Assembly: GCA_029204225.1 (NCBI GenBank)
Contig: CM055100.1
Coordinates: 16,322,164-16,386,163 of the forward strand
Length of the DNA: 64,000 nt
Origin: Diphasiastrum complanatum
Taxonomy: Eukaryota; Streptophyta; Lycopodiopsida; Lycopodiales; Lycopodiaceae
Reading direction: 5' to 3'
Position numbers and translations under genes: made by a program. The notes under the pieces were generated by a model that worked only from the letters and a program-made list of their open reading frames with translations, was not told the DNA's origin and did no database searches. Position 1 is the first letter of the stretch. Each line of letters opens with the position of its first letter. This document shows positions 49,691-63,539 of this stretch, piece after piece.

Positions 49691-51856
49691 TGTTACATTC
49701 CTATGTAACTGGCAGTACTTCAGACCCCTATCGGTCCATTTAGTGTTGGGGGCTAAATGACAAGTTACCCTTAGGATTAAGGGTATGTGCCCTTGGATAA
49801 GGGAGGCAAGTGACTATACCTTGGTCGGAGGTATGGAGTCACGTGACCCTTGGATAAGGGGTACCCTTAGGAATAAGGGTAGGTGTCTTAGATTAAGGTA
49901 CTAGTGTCCTTGGATAAGGACATGTAGGTGTCTATGCCTTCTTCATATTTTTTGATGAAATCATTAAGACGATTATAAAGATTTTCCACTAAGCTCAAAG
50001 TGTCCTATTAAAGACGAGGTTCTAATCTTTCCTTGAATTGAAAAACCTACATGCCGCAAGGAGGAAATATGAGGTGACATTCTGAAATAAGACATAACCG
50101 CAAGGTTCGGCTATGTGGCAAAATTGTTGCATTCAATGAGTTGTTGTTCAATTGTGCTACCTCCGAATGGACCTCGAAAGGTTGTTGCAGGTTCCTTGTG
50201 CTACACAATAATGGATGAAACAAATCGTTCAGAAAATGAGTACCATATGCAAATTTTGGGCCAACTAGTGGGAGCCTCCAAAACTAGGGCCATGCACGTA
50301 GGATTCTTGACACTACCTAAAATTGATTGCTCGTATTTTCCAAAACCAATGGAAACCCTTCTCCATGCTGTCTGTATAGGCTTTGTAGGATGATATGGAC
50401 TAGGCCAAGTGTTACTTATGTTCAGCAATCATTCGAAGGCTAGATCACAATTTATTTTCTTAAGAAGGGCAAGCATTCCCTAAAGCCATTTTTGGGCCAT
50501 CTTCAATGGCCTACCATTTTGACACACACACCTAGAATTTTTCAAACATGTCCTCTAACTATCAAATCAGACCGCACTCAATTCAAACTCCATTCATTGA
50601 TTTTATATTGAGCACAGCTATTACCTTCAACTAGTTCAATGCATATAGCCTTTTGAACCTCTCTCGGACTCTGAATGTCCAATAGACTGGATGACATATT
50701 TAGGATTTTGAAAGTCATTCCAAGAAGTTCTCATCGATACACCGAGACTATGTTTCAATATTCGACAAGCCATCGAAAGTCCTCAACATAGAATCCCAAG
50801 TTGGCCAACTAGTTTGGACGCTTGTTGTTGTGAAAAGCGCTACATTTGATGAGTTGTTGTTCGATTGTGCTACCTCTGAATGGTCCCCGACATCATGAGC
50901 CAATTTCTGGTTATGAAATGTTATAATGTGAATAAAATGTGATTCACGAATGTGAAAGTGTAATCAGAATGTGAATGTAAATTTAAAGTTAAAATGTATA
51001 TGTGAATGTGAATGAGATTATAATGAATGTGAATGTGAATGAGATTAGAGAGAATGAGATTAAAATGAAATGAAATTATGAACATGATTAAAACATGATT
51101 AGAGATTGTGTGAATGTAGAATGTGAATAAAATTATAATGTAAATGAGAGTGGCATTAGAATGTGAATGTGATTAGAATGAGAGTGTGAATGTGAAATTA
51201 GAATTAGAATGTCAATGTCAATGTCAATGTGAACGAGATTAAAATGAAATTAGAATGTAAATTATTGGTAGTGGACACCAATAGTGCACTTGTATTGCAC
51301 AAAGCACAAAATATTGTAAATATGCCTCGAAGCGTAAAATAGTGTAAACATATAATTATTGGTTAAAAGTGCCTCGAAGCACAATAGAAAGTGTGGCGTG
51401 GCTCAATAGGAAATTCAAAAAACATTGTAAAGTCAAGTTACTTGCCAAAATAAAGAAAAGCAAGTTAACTTAGACTATTAAATTTACAAATGAGCCAATG
51501 GAGAAGTGCCACTTCAAGTCATTTGGACCCAACTATATAAGGGCCAAATCCTTTGTATTTCATTTGTGCAATCAAAGAGTTGAGTTCCCTCCTTTTTGTG
51601 TTTGTGTGAATGCTTTGAGAGAGAAAGAGAGCAAGTTGTGAGGTAAGTGTTACATTTTATGTGTTGATGCTTGTTTCTCTACTATGTATGCTTGATGCCT
51701 TGATTGCTACACATGCGTAGTATCCTCTCTTGACATAGATTTGCTATGCAGGTTATTAGTGTCGAGCTATGGATTTGCGCTTAGGAAGAACGGCTTTCAA
51801 GCTCTTTCATAGTTTGTCTCCCTCCTCTTCCTCCCTCTTGGCTGCAGCTCACAAAA
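49691..51856 (+). repeat. 3' LTR and following low-complexity DNA of the chromovirus
   Basis: The purine tract taggggaaggaa is followed by TGTTACATTCC at 49691, an LTR start. At 49760-49925 the phrase CCTTGGATAAGG (self-complementary arms CCTT/AAGG) and variants recur. At 50900-51260 a (gaatgtgaatgtgaatgagatt)-type low-complexity array occurs. A TATA-like tatataaggg lies at 51531. The right end of the LTR is not identified; the next element (X) starts at 51857. Confidence 0.5.
50900..51260. repeat. GAATGTGAATG minisatellite
   Basis: Imperfect short-period repeat built from gaatgtgaat and gagattaaaatg, with no coding potential. Confidence 0.75.
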
Positions 51857-53248
<1,392 letters not shown>

Positions 53249-53558
53249 TGGTATCAGAGTCAGATCACTACTTCTTTATCTAATACCGACATGGTATCAG
53301 ATCATTCTATCATAGTGTCAGTGCTAGATCACTATCTCTTTTATCCGAACTGCACGGTATCAAATCTGTGATCTCTATCAAGGCATAATACTATTTCGAT
53401 ATCAGAGCGAAAGCTCTAATACTTGATATCTTTCGCGATATCAAATTGATATCATACTCTTCAGTTCCCTTCATCTTTTCAGTATCAAAGAATTGATTTC
53501 CTGTTGTTGGCATTACTACATTTTAGCGTCATCGATACAATTGACAGACTAAGTTCCA

Positions 53559-54118
53559 GGTGGATTCTCAAAGTAAAGCTGGTCTTATTGCAGACAAGCT
53601 AAATGGATCCAATTATCATTTGTGGAAATTTAAGATGAAGACCTTGCTAATCGCCAACTAGTTATGATATGTTGTTACAGGTACAGAAGTAAAACCTGAA
53701 GATGACACAGAAGACTCAAAGTGGAAATCGAAGGATGGTAAAGCTTTTGTGCATATTATCCTCAATATATCAGATACACAGATTGGACACATAGCTTAAG
53801 CTAAAATGTCAAAAGACGTTTGGGACATCTTGAACTCACTATATGACATGAGGGACATAACTACTAAGTTACATCTACGAAGGAAATTCTTCACATTCAA
53901 GATGTCTAATGATGATTCTCTTCAGAGTTTAACTAGTTTAAGAATCTCTTGCAACAGATGGCCATTGTCGGATCAGTCATAGACGATCAAGACACAACTA
54001 TGACATTGCTTTCAAGCTTGCCCTCTACATCTGAGAATTGGATGTTGATCATATCGACACAATTAGATTTAACTCTTACTAGAGTTATCACTATGTTGTT
54101 GCAAGAAGACAATAGAAG
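53559..54118 (+). pseudogene. Copia element X, upstream half: gag start
   Basis: The initiator has decayed to GTG (VDSQSKAGLIADKLNGSNYH). Then LWKFKMKTLLIAN with a stop, AKMSKDVWDILNSLYD, and VIDDQDTTMTLLSSLPSTSE. It breaks at 54118, inside the LLQED stretch of gag, against the outer edge of a Y LTR. The continuing half of this gag is at 37191 downward on the minus strand, and the break point is the same codon region. Confidence 0.85.
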
Positions 54119-55229
54119 TGTTGGAGAAAGAGTGTGTGTGAGTGTGAGGATTGAAAAGAGCTTGTAAAGAAACAAACACAAAAAAAAAACACGAACTTGA
54201 AACTCGTGTGAAGCGGAATGAGCTATCTCACTCTTGCCCTAAGTATGACTATGCCTATCAGAAACGAATAGAACATTAGTGATTGAAATCGCGTTTGATC
54301 TGATTACGTATCCAAACATTAAGCAACAAAACATCAGAAAGATAATTATTCGCAAAGAGCTAGACTGAGCTCGACTGTTAATCGGTCGCGAATTAGTCGC
54401 AAAAGACAAAATGAAATATTAGTCGCGAACAGCTAGACTAATAATAATTTGCTAGGAACAGATTACCAGATTAAGCAATAAGAGAGTCAGACAGATTGTA
54501 GAAAAGCATAGCAATATTGACACAAATCTGAACGCAGAACAAACAGAGCTGTTATCAGATTAAGTATAGCAAAATATACAGGTCAATAATGTTGTTGAGC
54601 ACAAGACAATAGTGGACAAAACCGCGTGCTCTGCAAAGCTAATCCAATCTATGAAAGGAATAAACCTATTATTGACAATACAAAGAATTGATGCACTAAA
54701 GCATCTACTTCGTCTCTCTCTGATAAGCTTCTGACGCTATTATTTTCACACATTGTAAATAATATGCAAATGGTATCCAACATATATACATAATTTTACA
54801 AGTGTGCAGGATGAAGAAGGTACAAAGTGGATGTGATTTCTATGGAGATCGTGGGTGGCTGCTGTCGTTGTCAAATCTGTTAGCATAGTTGCATGGGATG
54901 AGCGTGAGAAGGCTGCGACGTCAACCTTTGCTGAAATGAACGTTGGCAAAGATGCGAAAAATGTGACACTTTGACAAATGCCTTAGGATTTGATTTACAA
55001 GGTGCCTTCGCTTTTCATTAGGCTCCTTCGGCATTTTGTAGGGTAGTGTCGCCTTTTTCGCCTGTCACAAATCAAGTGTAAATTACAGTGTCGCGTTTTT
55101 CACCTTTTTCACTTGTGTAAATTTACTTGTATTTATGCAGACTGTGCGACAACATGAGTAAAAAATGCAGCATGAATGAAGGTAGATTAAAAATAGGATT
55201 CAGGAGAGTAAAGAGAAATAAATCCAACA
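54119..55229 (-). repeat. 3' LTR of element Y
   Basis: On the minus strand it starts TGTTGGATTTATTTCTC after a polypurine tract (AAGGGGGGG, 55230-55238) and ends CTCCAACA. Its partner is 37192-38332. Outer flank AGAAG (54114-54118). Confidence 0.88.
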
Positions 55230-55235
55230 CCCCCC

Positions 55236-55636
55236 CTTAATCTGGATCCGTGAATGCTTGATCTTCAGACTAAGCAATGCACAAAACTTGTTGTGTGCAT
55301 TAACACTTAATGCCTTCGTGAATATATCTACAAAACATGTCCTACGGCTCACCTCCTTGTTGAGAACCTTGCCCTTGATGTAGTGATATCTGATTTCAAT
55401 GTGCTTACTCCTAGAGTGAAATCTAGGATTGACCGATAAGACAATAGAACTCCGATTATCACAAAATAAAATTGTAGGGCTGTATTGATACAGATTAATG
55501 TCTGACAATAAATTTCTCAACCAAAACGCTTCTTTAATAGATTGAGAAGTAGCAATGTATTTTGCTTCTGTAGAAGAAAGAGCGATAGAGGTTTGCTTAC
55601 GACTGTTCCATGAGATAAGAGCGTCGTTGAAGAAGA
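55236..55636 (-). pseudogene. Element Y: C-terminal RNase H
   Basis: Minus strand reads ALISWNSRKQTSIALSSTEA, AFWLRNLLSDINLYQYSP, LFCDNRSSIVLSV, RSKHIEIRYHYIKGKVL and FVDIFTKALSV, then the polypurine tract. The upstream limit (about 55636) is the second inversion breakpoint; upstream of it the DNA belongs to element W1 on the other strand. Only about 20 residues of RNase H are missing relative to the left half of Y. Confidence 0.85.
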
Positions 55637-55642
55637 CTGATG

Positions 55643-57123
55643 AAATGTCATCAATGCAGAAGAATAATGTCTGGGAACTCTGTGTTCTGCAAGAGGATAG
55701 AAAAGCAGTTGATTGCAAGTGGGTCTTCAAAAGGAAGACAAATGCAAATGGAACTGTGGACAGACACAAGGCCAGACTTGTGGCCAAAGGATTTTCTCAG
55801 CAATATGGGATAGATTACTTAGAAACATTCTCTCTAGTAGTCAGAATGTCTAGTATTCGATTGCTTCTTGCATTAGCTACCAAGCATGACCTGAAAATTC
55901 ATCAGATCAACGTTAAGACAACTTTTTTGCATGGTGATCTGGAAGAGGAGATCTATATGAAACAACCGGAGGGCTTTGAAGATGACAAGTTTCCAAAAAG
56001 TGCATGCAGATTAAAGAAAAGCATTTATGGACTTAAGCAAGCTGCACGGGCCTGGCACAAGAGAATTGATGAAATTCTCAAAAACCTTTGTTTTGCTTCA
56101 ATCAATTCTGATTCAAATGTTTATGTCTATAGAAATGATCAAGCCTTTTTTATCATAACAGTATTTGTTGATGATTGTCTACTAATAGGAAATCATATAG
56201 AATTGATTAGACACATCAAAGTCAGACTGAAAACTCAACTAGAAATTACAGATCTAGGTGAAGCTAAATTGGGTCTAAGAATTGAAATATCTAGAGATAG
56301 ACACAATAGAACTATAACAATTAAGCAGCCAGAGTATGCATTACGTATCATGAAAAACTATAATATGCAGGACTGTAAAGGATCAGCAACACCAATGGAG
56401 CCAGGAGCAATTTTATCTAGAAATGACAGTCCAAAGACAGATAAAGAAAAGGAAGAAATGGCACAGATTCCATTCAAGAGTCTAATTGGCAGTTTGATGT
56501 ATCTTGTTGTTTGCACTAGACCAGATTTGGCTTATTCAGTTTTCTCTCTCAGCCAATTTTCTAACAATCTAGGAGTTGCACCTTGGAGGTTGGCAAAAAG
56601 AATTATGCAGTATCTGAAAAATTCCTCAGACTTTGGTATCACATATACTTCAAAAGCAAACCAAAATCTTGAAGCATATAGTGACGCCAGTTGGGCCAGC
56701 TGCAAAGATGATAGTAAATCAATAACAGGTGGATGTTTCTTACTATGTGGAGGTGCCATTAGCTGGATTTCCAAGAAACAAAGTCTGGTTGCACAGTCAT
56801 CTTGTGAATCAAAATATGTGGTAGCTTCCAAAAAAAGCAATGAAATTGTTTGGTTGAGGAATCTACTCAGAGAAATTGGATTTAAACAGCATGAACCCAC
56901 TGCAATGAGAATGGATAATCAAAGCACCATCAACCTGACAAAAGAGCCAATGTTCCATTCTAACACATCCCATTGAGATATCACCATGTGAAAGATATTA
57001 TAGAGAAATCCTTAGTTACTGTAAAGTATATCAAATCTGAAGATATTGTGGCTGATATCTTAACAAAGCCCTTAGGTAGAAAGTTGTCTGAAAAACATAG
57101 ATCTGAAATGGGAATTGGATGAG
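55643..57123 (+). pseudogene. Copia element W1: RT and RNase H, 5' truncated
   Basis: From 55643 W1 is nearly identical to element V. One frame to 56976 holds the RT: CKWVFKRKTNANGTVDRHKA, IHQINVKTTFLHGDLEEEIY, SIYGLKQAARAWHKRI and ITVFVDDCLLIG (FVDD), then GSLMYLVVCTRPDLAYSVFS. RNase H: YSDASWASCKDDSKSITGGC, ISWISKKQSLVAQSSCESKY. A 7-bp deletion near 56970 relative to V shifts the frame (NTSH then stop). The rest of RNase H continues to 57123 in another frame with the usual DILTKPLGRKL block. Apart from this lesion the RT frame is intact. Confidence 0.9.
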
Positions 57124-57163
57124 TAGGGCAGGGCAATAAAACGTTTACAGTTCAAGAGGGGAA

Positions 57164-57664
57164 TGTTAAGTTAGTGTGAACTATAAATGTTTTATTAAGA
57201 ACGTCAGCAGATCATCAAACTAGCACGTCAACCCACTAAGTCTAATCCAGTTGTTAGTAACAAACATAATATTCTCTCTCACGATTGAGACAGGGATCCA
57301 TAGTGTTTTAGACTAAACACCGTGATTAGTTAGGATAAATGATTCTTTTAATCATCAGCTACATTGTATATATACACATGCAGTATCTGTAGTGAGACAG
57401 TGAATTCCGTTGCATGTTTTGCTTAATGAGAACTAGTTGAGCTTTTCTTGTCTTCTCTTATAGTCTTGATAACACATTCTACTGAGTGTTTATCTATGTA
57501 GTTCACGCGTGATTGCCATATGCTACAGCATTTCTCTTCTCTGACATGAGCTACGTTCTTTGTAATGGTAGTTGTATAGATCTTGTATTGACTGCATGCT
57601 AGTGAATCGATCCTGCTATAAACTTAGTTATAAACCGTAGTATCTGTTGTATTCTTTATCATCA
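57164..57664 (+). repeat. LTR shared by elements W1 and V (501 bp)
   Basis: Starts TGTTAAGTTAGTG after the W1 polypurine tract (caagaggggaa) and ends TTTATCATCA directly before a primer-binding site. It therefore serves as the 3' LTR of W1 and the 5' LTR of V. A TATA-like tatatatacaca lies at 57366-57377. Confidence 0.92.
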
Positions 57665-57676
57665 TGGTATCAGAGC
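57665..57676 (+). other. Primer-binding site of element V
   Basis: TGGTATCAGAGC, the exact initiator-tRNA complement, immediately after the shared LTR. Confidence 0.92.
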
Positions 57677-57755
57677 AATCTTAGGAGAGAAGAAGCCTAG
57701 GTAGATTCAGGTTACTAGTGTGTCCAGTTCAGTACGACAGATTTGAGGAGAGAAG

Positions 57756-58109
57756 ATGGCAGCTGTACTGATGCAAAAGAACACTGTGATGTTTGATGGC
57801 ACAAACTATCGCTTCTGGATGCATAAGACCAAGATGCTCATGAAGGGTGAAGGTTTGTGGGGATTAGTGGATGGGATTGATCCAGAACCAGAACCAAGAA
57901 ATGCCAGGGCTCTAAGTGATTTATGCAAGATAAAAGATCAAAAAACATGTGTGACTATAGCTACAACCTGGAGAAAAGACAATATGTATCAGATGTCAAT
58001 AAAGCAGAAGATAGAGAAAGGGTTGATCACTTCAAGTTGTGACAGTAACACTGAGTTATGGCATAGGAGATTGGGTCACCTAAATGTGAACTCATTGGTG
58101 AGTATGTAG
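57756..58109 (+). pseudogene. Element V: gag start fused to pre-integrase domain
   Basis: ATG at 57756 opens MAAVLMQKNTVMFDGTNYRF and WMHKTKMLMKGEGLWGLVDG. After RALSDLCKIKDQK the frame passes straight to TTWRKDNMYQMSIKQKIE and TELWHRRLGHLNVNSLVSM, the GAG-pre-integrase motif. The zinc knuckle and the DSG protease are absent, so an in-frame internal deletion of roughly a kilobase has removed them. Confidence 0.85.
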
Positions 58110-59237
58110 AGAAACAAATCAGTTTCTGGACTCCAATTTATAGGAAGTGATCTCAACTTCTGTCAAGCATGTGTACCAGGCAAGCAACACATAAATCCTT
58201 TTCAAGGACAAGGAGTGCGTGCCAAATTAGTTCTTGAATTGGTACATTCTAATTTGTGTGGCCCTATGAAGGTGAAATCTCTAACAGGTTCAAGGTATTT
58301 CATGTCCTTTATTGATGATTATAGCCACAAGACATTTGTCTATTTTTTGAAGCTTAAATCAGATGCTTTTGAAGCATTCAAGAGATTTAAGGCTTTTGCA
58401 TAAAGGCATACAAGAGCAAAGATTAAAAGACTATGGTCTCACAACGGAGGAGAGTATCTGAGCAATGAATTCCAAGAATTTTGTATGCAGGATGGTATAG
58501 ACAGGGAGCTTACATTACCATATACTCCTCGGCATAATGGAGTTGCTGAGAGAAGAAATTGGACAATTATGGATGCTGCCAGATGTATGCTTATTCAGTC
58601 AAATTTGTCCATGAACTTTTGGAGTGAAGCAGTATCTACTGCTGTGTACCTGCAGAATCGGACTGTGACAACCAGTATAAAAGAGAAGACACCTGCAGAA
58701 ATCTAGACAAATAGAAAACCAGATCTTTCTCATTTGAGGATTTTTGGGTGCATTGCATACATGCATATTCCAAAAGTAAAAGTGAGTAAGTTGGATAACA
58801 GGTCTGTGAAAACCATATTTGTGGGATATTCCACTAAATCACATGGATGCAAGTTGTATGATCTGGAGAGCAAGAAGATTCTTGTGAGTAGAGATGTGAA
58901 GTTTAATGAAGGAGAAATTTCTGAAGGGCTAGAGAATGGTAGTTCAAAATTTATCCAGTATCCAGGTAGCAGTCTGACTGAAGAAGGGGAAGAGGAAGCA
59001 CCTGTCCCAGATATCCCAGCTGAAGCAGTTGAGGAGGATACTGAACCTACTGAGCAAAGGCGAGTAATGCCTCCAAGAATCCGTAGACCAACACAAAAGG
59101 TGATTGAGAATGCACAATTAAATGCCATTGATTTTTGTGGAGTTACTGATGAACCTTCTACATATCAAGAAGCTGTAAGCCGTGATGAATCAGACAAATG
59201 GCTAAAGGCAATGATGGAAGAAATGTCATCAATGTAG
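58110..59237 (+). pseudogene. Element V: integrase
   Basis: Zinc-motif end (FCQACVPGKQHINPFQGQG), then core LELVHSNLCGPMKVKS (Asn where the first catalytic Asp is expected), SFIDDYSHKTFVYF, a stop at about 58403, RLWSHNGGEYLSNEF (the second Asp, normally RSDNGGEY, is His), and PRHNGVAERRNWTIMDAA (Glu kept). C-terminal: HLRIFGCIAYMHIP and KTIFVGYSTKSHGCKLYDLE. Two of the three catalytic acids are altered. Confidence 0.88.
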
Positions 59238-60716
59238 AAGAATAATGTCTAAAAACTCTGTAAACTGCAAGAGGATAGAAAAGCAGTTGATTGCAAGTGG
59301 GTCTTCAAAAGGAAGACAAATGCAAATGGAACTGTGGACAGACACAAGGCCAGACTTGTGGCCAAAGGATTTTCTCAGCAGTATGGGATAGATTATTTAG
59401 AAACATTCTCTCATATAGTCAAAATGTCTAGTATTCGATTGCTTCTTGCATTAACTACCAAGCATGACCTGAAAATTCATCAGATCGACGTTAAGATAGC
59501 TTTTTTGCATGGTGATCTGGAAGAGGAGATCTATATGAAGCAACCTGAGGGCTTTGAAGATGACAAGTTTTCAAATAGTGTGTGCAAATTAAAGAAAAAC
59601 ATTTATGGACTTAAGCAAGCTGCATGGGCCTGGCACAAGAGAATTGATGAAATTCTCAAAAACCTCTGCTTTGCTTCAATCAATTCTGATTCAAATGTTT
59701 ATGTCTATAGAAATGATCAAGATTTTCTAATCATAACAATATTTGTTGATGATTGTCTACTAATAGAAAATCATATAGAATTGATTAGACACATCAAAGT
59801 CAGACTGAAGACTCAACTAGAAATTACAGATCTAGGTGAAGCTAAATTGTGTCTAAAAATTGAAATATCTAGAGATAGACACAATAGAACTATAACAATT
59901 AAGCAGTCAGAGTATGCATTACGTATCATGAAAAACTATAATATGCAGGACTATAAAGGATCAGCAACACCAATGGAGCAAGGAGCAATTTTATCTAGAA
60001 ATGATAGTCCAAAGACAGATAAAGAAAAAGAAAAAATGGCACAGATTCCATTCAAGAGTCTAATTGGCAGTTTGATGTATCTTGTTGTCTGCACTAGACC
60101 AGATTTGGCTTATTCAGTTTTCTCTCTCAGCCAATTTTCTAACAATCCAGGAGTTGCACATTGGAGGTGGGCAAAAAGAATTATGCAGTATCTGAAAAAT
60201 ACCTCAGACTTTGGTATCACATATACTTCAAAATCAAACCAAAATCTTGAAGCATATAGTGACGCCAGTTGGGCCAGCTGCAAAGATGATAGTAAATCAA
60301 TAACAGGTGGATGTTTCTTACTATGTGGAGGTGCCATTAGCTGGAGGGCCACAGGAGGTAGCGAGGGCCACAGGAGGTTGCACAGTCATCTTGTGAATCA
60401 GAATATGTGACAGCTTCCAAGAATAGCAATGAAATTGTTTGGTTGAGGAATCTACTCAGAGAAATCGGATTTGAACAACATGAATCCACTACAATGAGAA
60501 TGGATAATCAAAGCACCATCAGCCTAACAAAAGAGCCAGTGTTCCATTCTAAGTCAAAACACATCCCATTGAGATATCACCATGTGAAAGATATTATAGA
60601 GAAATCCTTAGTTACTGTAAAGTATATTAGATCTGAAGATATGGTGGCTGATATCTTAACAAAGCCCTTGGGTAGAAAGTTGTTTGAAAAACATAGATCT
60701 GGAATGGCAATTGGAT
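59238..60716 (+). pseudogene. Element V: RT and RNase H with foreign patch
   Basis: RT as in W1 from CKWVFKRKTNANGT, in frame to 60410 with FVDDCLLIEN. At 60344-60378 the W1 sequence for ISWISKKQSL is replaced by a GC-rich purine-rich patch (sense frame SWRATGGSEGHRRLHSHL) that removes the conserved RNase H lysines and shifts frame. The RNase H tail resumes at 60407-60718 (LLREIGFEQHESTTMRMDNQ, KSKHIPLRYHHVKDIIEKSL, ADILTKPLGRKLFEKHRSGM). The patch matches DNA just outside the 3' LTR. Confidence 0.9.
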
Positions 60717-60759
60717 GAGTAGGGTAGGGCAATAAAACGTGTACAGTTCAAGAGGGGAA

Positions 60760-61260
60760 TGTTAAGTTAGTGTGAACTATAAATGTTTTATTTAGAACGT
60801 CAGCAGATCATCAAACTAGCACGTCAGCCCACTAAGTCTAATCCAGTTGTCAATAACAAATATAATATTCTCTCTCACGACTGAGACAGGGATCCATAGT
60901 GTTTTAGACTAAACATTGTGATTAGTTAGGATAAATGATTCTTTTAATCATCAGCTACATTGTATATATACACATGCAGTATCTGTAGTGAGACAGTGAA
61001 TTCCGTTGCATGTTTTGCTTAATGAAAACTAGTTGAGATTTTCTTGTCTTCTCTTGTAGTCTTGATAACACATTCTGGTGAGTGTTTATCTGTGTAGTTC
61101 ACGTGCGATTGCCATATGCTACAGCGTTTCTCTTCTCTGACATGAGATACGTTCTTTGTAATGGTAGCTGTATAGATCTTGTATTGACTGCATGCTAGTG
61201 AATCGATCCTGCTATAGACTTAGTTATAGACAACAGTATCTACTGTGTTCTTTATCATCA
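60760..61260 (+). repeat. 3' LTR of element V (501 bp)
   Basis: Same length and ends as 57164-57664, with scattered substitutions (for example tatttagaacg for tattaagaacg). Followed by aaaaaacagg. Confidence 0.92.
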
Positions 61261-63520
61261 AAAAACAGGACAACGAGGGCCACAGGAGGTAGCGAGGGTC
61301 TGCAAGAGGAGCGAGGGAGTAGCAGCCAGTGAGGAGCTGTAGGAGGCAGCTAGCTATAGATGTGTGATAATTTCAGGCAGAATCAACAAAGGTATAGTGC
61401 CTCATAAATTAGCAATGGAGGGCCTTAGAAGTGCGATTGCATGCTCCACATAAATGTGAAATCCGTCAACTGGAATTGAGTGATCTCTACCACGAAAATG
61501 CTCTGACCATTGCTATTTAGATTCTCAAAGCCAGATCTCAGCGATGGACTAAGAAATATTATTCATCTCTACCTCCTCATAATAACGCACTGTCATCATA
61601 CTGAAATAATGATGAATTCCCTTTTGAAATAGTTTGAACCCTCATAAACACTTGATAAAAAAATTTATAAAAAATTTGATGTAATGAAGTGACAATGGGG
61701 CCTCTTGTGATCTCACATTGAACTCGTTCTAAGTCACTCTCAAGAAATTCATGATGTGGGATCATGTATCCTTAAAGGATTAACCTCCTCTCAATGAACT
61801 GATATTGGATACCTCAATCTACATACAACCTCTCATTCATACAAATCCAATTCAAAAATCACATAGTCTATTAATGACACTTGATCTCAATACCTACTCA
61901 TGATGAAATTATCGGAGATTTAAGGACTAGCAATGAAGCAAGTGTCACTCCTCGAGATTGGAACTTGTAAAAAGTGATGAAAGTTGAAGGAACTCTATGA
62001 AACTCTCAAGCAAATTGGTGAAATGATATGACATCCTACCCATCACACATACCTCTTAATCCACACCCATCTACTCATACAAAACATAGATGAGATGATA
62101 CAATACATGATCACGTTATCAAAGGAAACTTTCGATAATATCCACTTCATACATGATGCAAAATAGTAAGGAGATATCAAAGGAGAAAATGAATATTCAA
62201 GAGCATGAGATCTCAAAACATCAATCCATTTGGAAACATCTATCACTCAACGATGAACCTCCCATGCAAACAAGCTATAACGATACAAGGCAATCCCAAA
62301 CCAAAACCACTTAATCATGCTCAAACCCACACAATTACAAGAAATCCACTAACTCTCTAATAGATTAGAAACAAGACAATCACAACTAAAGATCATACTC
62401 GGCACATGATTGCAAGAACCCTTCTAACTCTCTAAATTGGATACAACTCTCCATCCAAGACAACAAGAATCCAAAAATAATGCTCAACTCTCAAATGTAC
62501 CAACTCCTAAAAATACTAACATCTAAAAATACTAACATTTGAAATACAAGGAGTTGGCTCCTTCTTATAGGAAAATCCAATGGATCCCCATCACAATGCC
62601 ATCTTGCCACTCTTCATGCCCTTCAAGCCCTCTTTGCCATTTGTCCCCAATGCATTTGATAGTACACCTAGTGGCCTCCATAAGAGAGTGGGGGAGTGGT
62701 GCATTCAAGCTCTCTTCCAACACTAGCCAAGACGCCATTTTTTTCAAAGTTGCTCCAAGGTGTTTTGGCATTTGGGTGAGGACCTTTGTCAACCCCTATT
62801 TTTAATAGGTGGCCTTCATTTTTCTTTGGGGTACCTTTGTTTTTTGCCTTTCTCCGATTTTTCAAGGGTCGTGCGCCTAGTGCTCATCTTTCTGGATTTT
62901 TGGTATGTTGGGTAGCCACTTGGCCCGCATAGTTCGTTAATTGTCCGTAAATTGTCCAAACTTTGTCGTTAGGGTTTCTGTGATTCCTTGTCACTGAATC
63001 CATATTTCTCGGTCCCGTTTTTATCGAAAATTTTTCTTTTTTGATTTTTTCTTTTGTGGTTGACTTTTTCAGCATCCATGACTAGGGCTCCCATGACAAA
63101 ACGGTTTACCTAAAAAATACAGTGAGTGATCATATATTATTAAAAAAATGGACTCCATACATGGTGAGATCTTAGCACGGTCATACCGGCTATTTTTTTT
63201 ACAGCTGGTCATTCTTTTGAAAAGCCGTAAAATATTTACCGGCCATTTCTAAGGCAACAAAATTTGCTCTAGCTGGGCTGGGACCCAATTCTAGGTGGAC
63301 CGACACTTTTGGCTCGGTCTTTAAGAAAATTGACCATAAATATTTTTGACATTTTTTTGATAAGTCAATTTCTTACTCTTAAACTGTGTCTAGCCACTTT
63401 AGGAGCAGGCTGGGACCCAATACTAAGGCCAATTTGTGCCAATTTTTCTCTAGAAATTGGGTTATACATGCCGATTTTTTTTTTTTTAGTTTTTGTGATC
63501 TTAAGCTTCAATTTTAGTCC
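61261..63520. other. Gene-free stretch
   Basis: It starts with a purine-rich run (61271-61350, gagggccacagg, gcgaggg) and goes on as AT-rich DNA. No frame resembles a known protein; the 60-139 codon open frames have no motif. Around 63270-63430 the phrase gctgggacccaat occurs twice about 130 bp apart. Poly-T runs at 63471-63487. Confidence 0.5.
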
Positions 63521-63539
63521 AATTTTTCATGCGAAAATA

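Noticed and set aside
55200-55787. Reading 55200-55787 (minus) as one 195-residue protein
   Set aside because: Its first third is antisense of element W1 across the inversion junction; only the part below about 55636 is RNase H.
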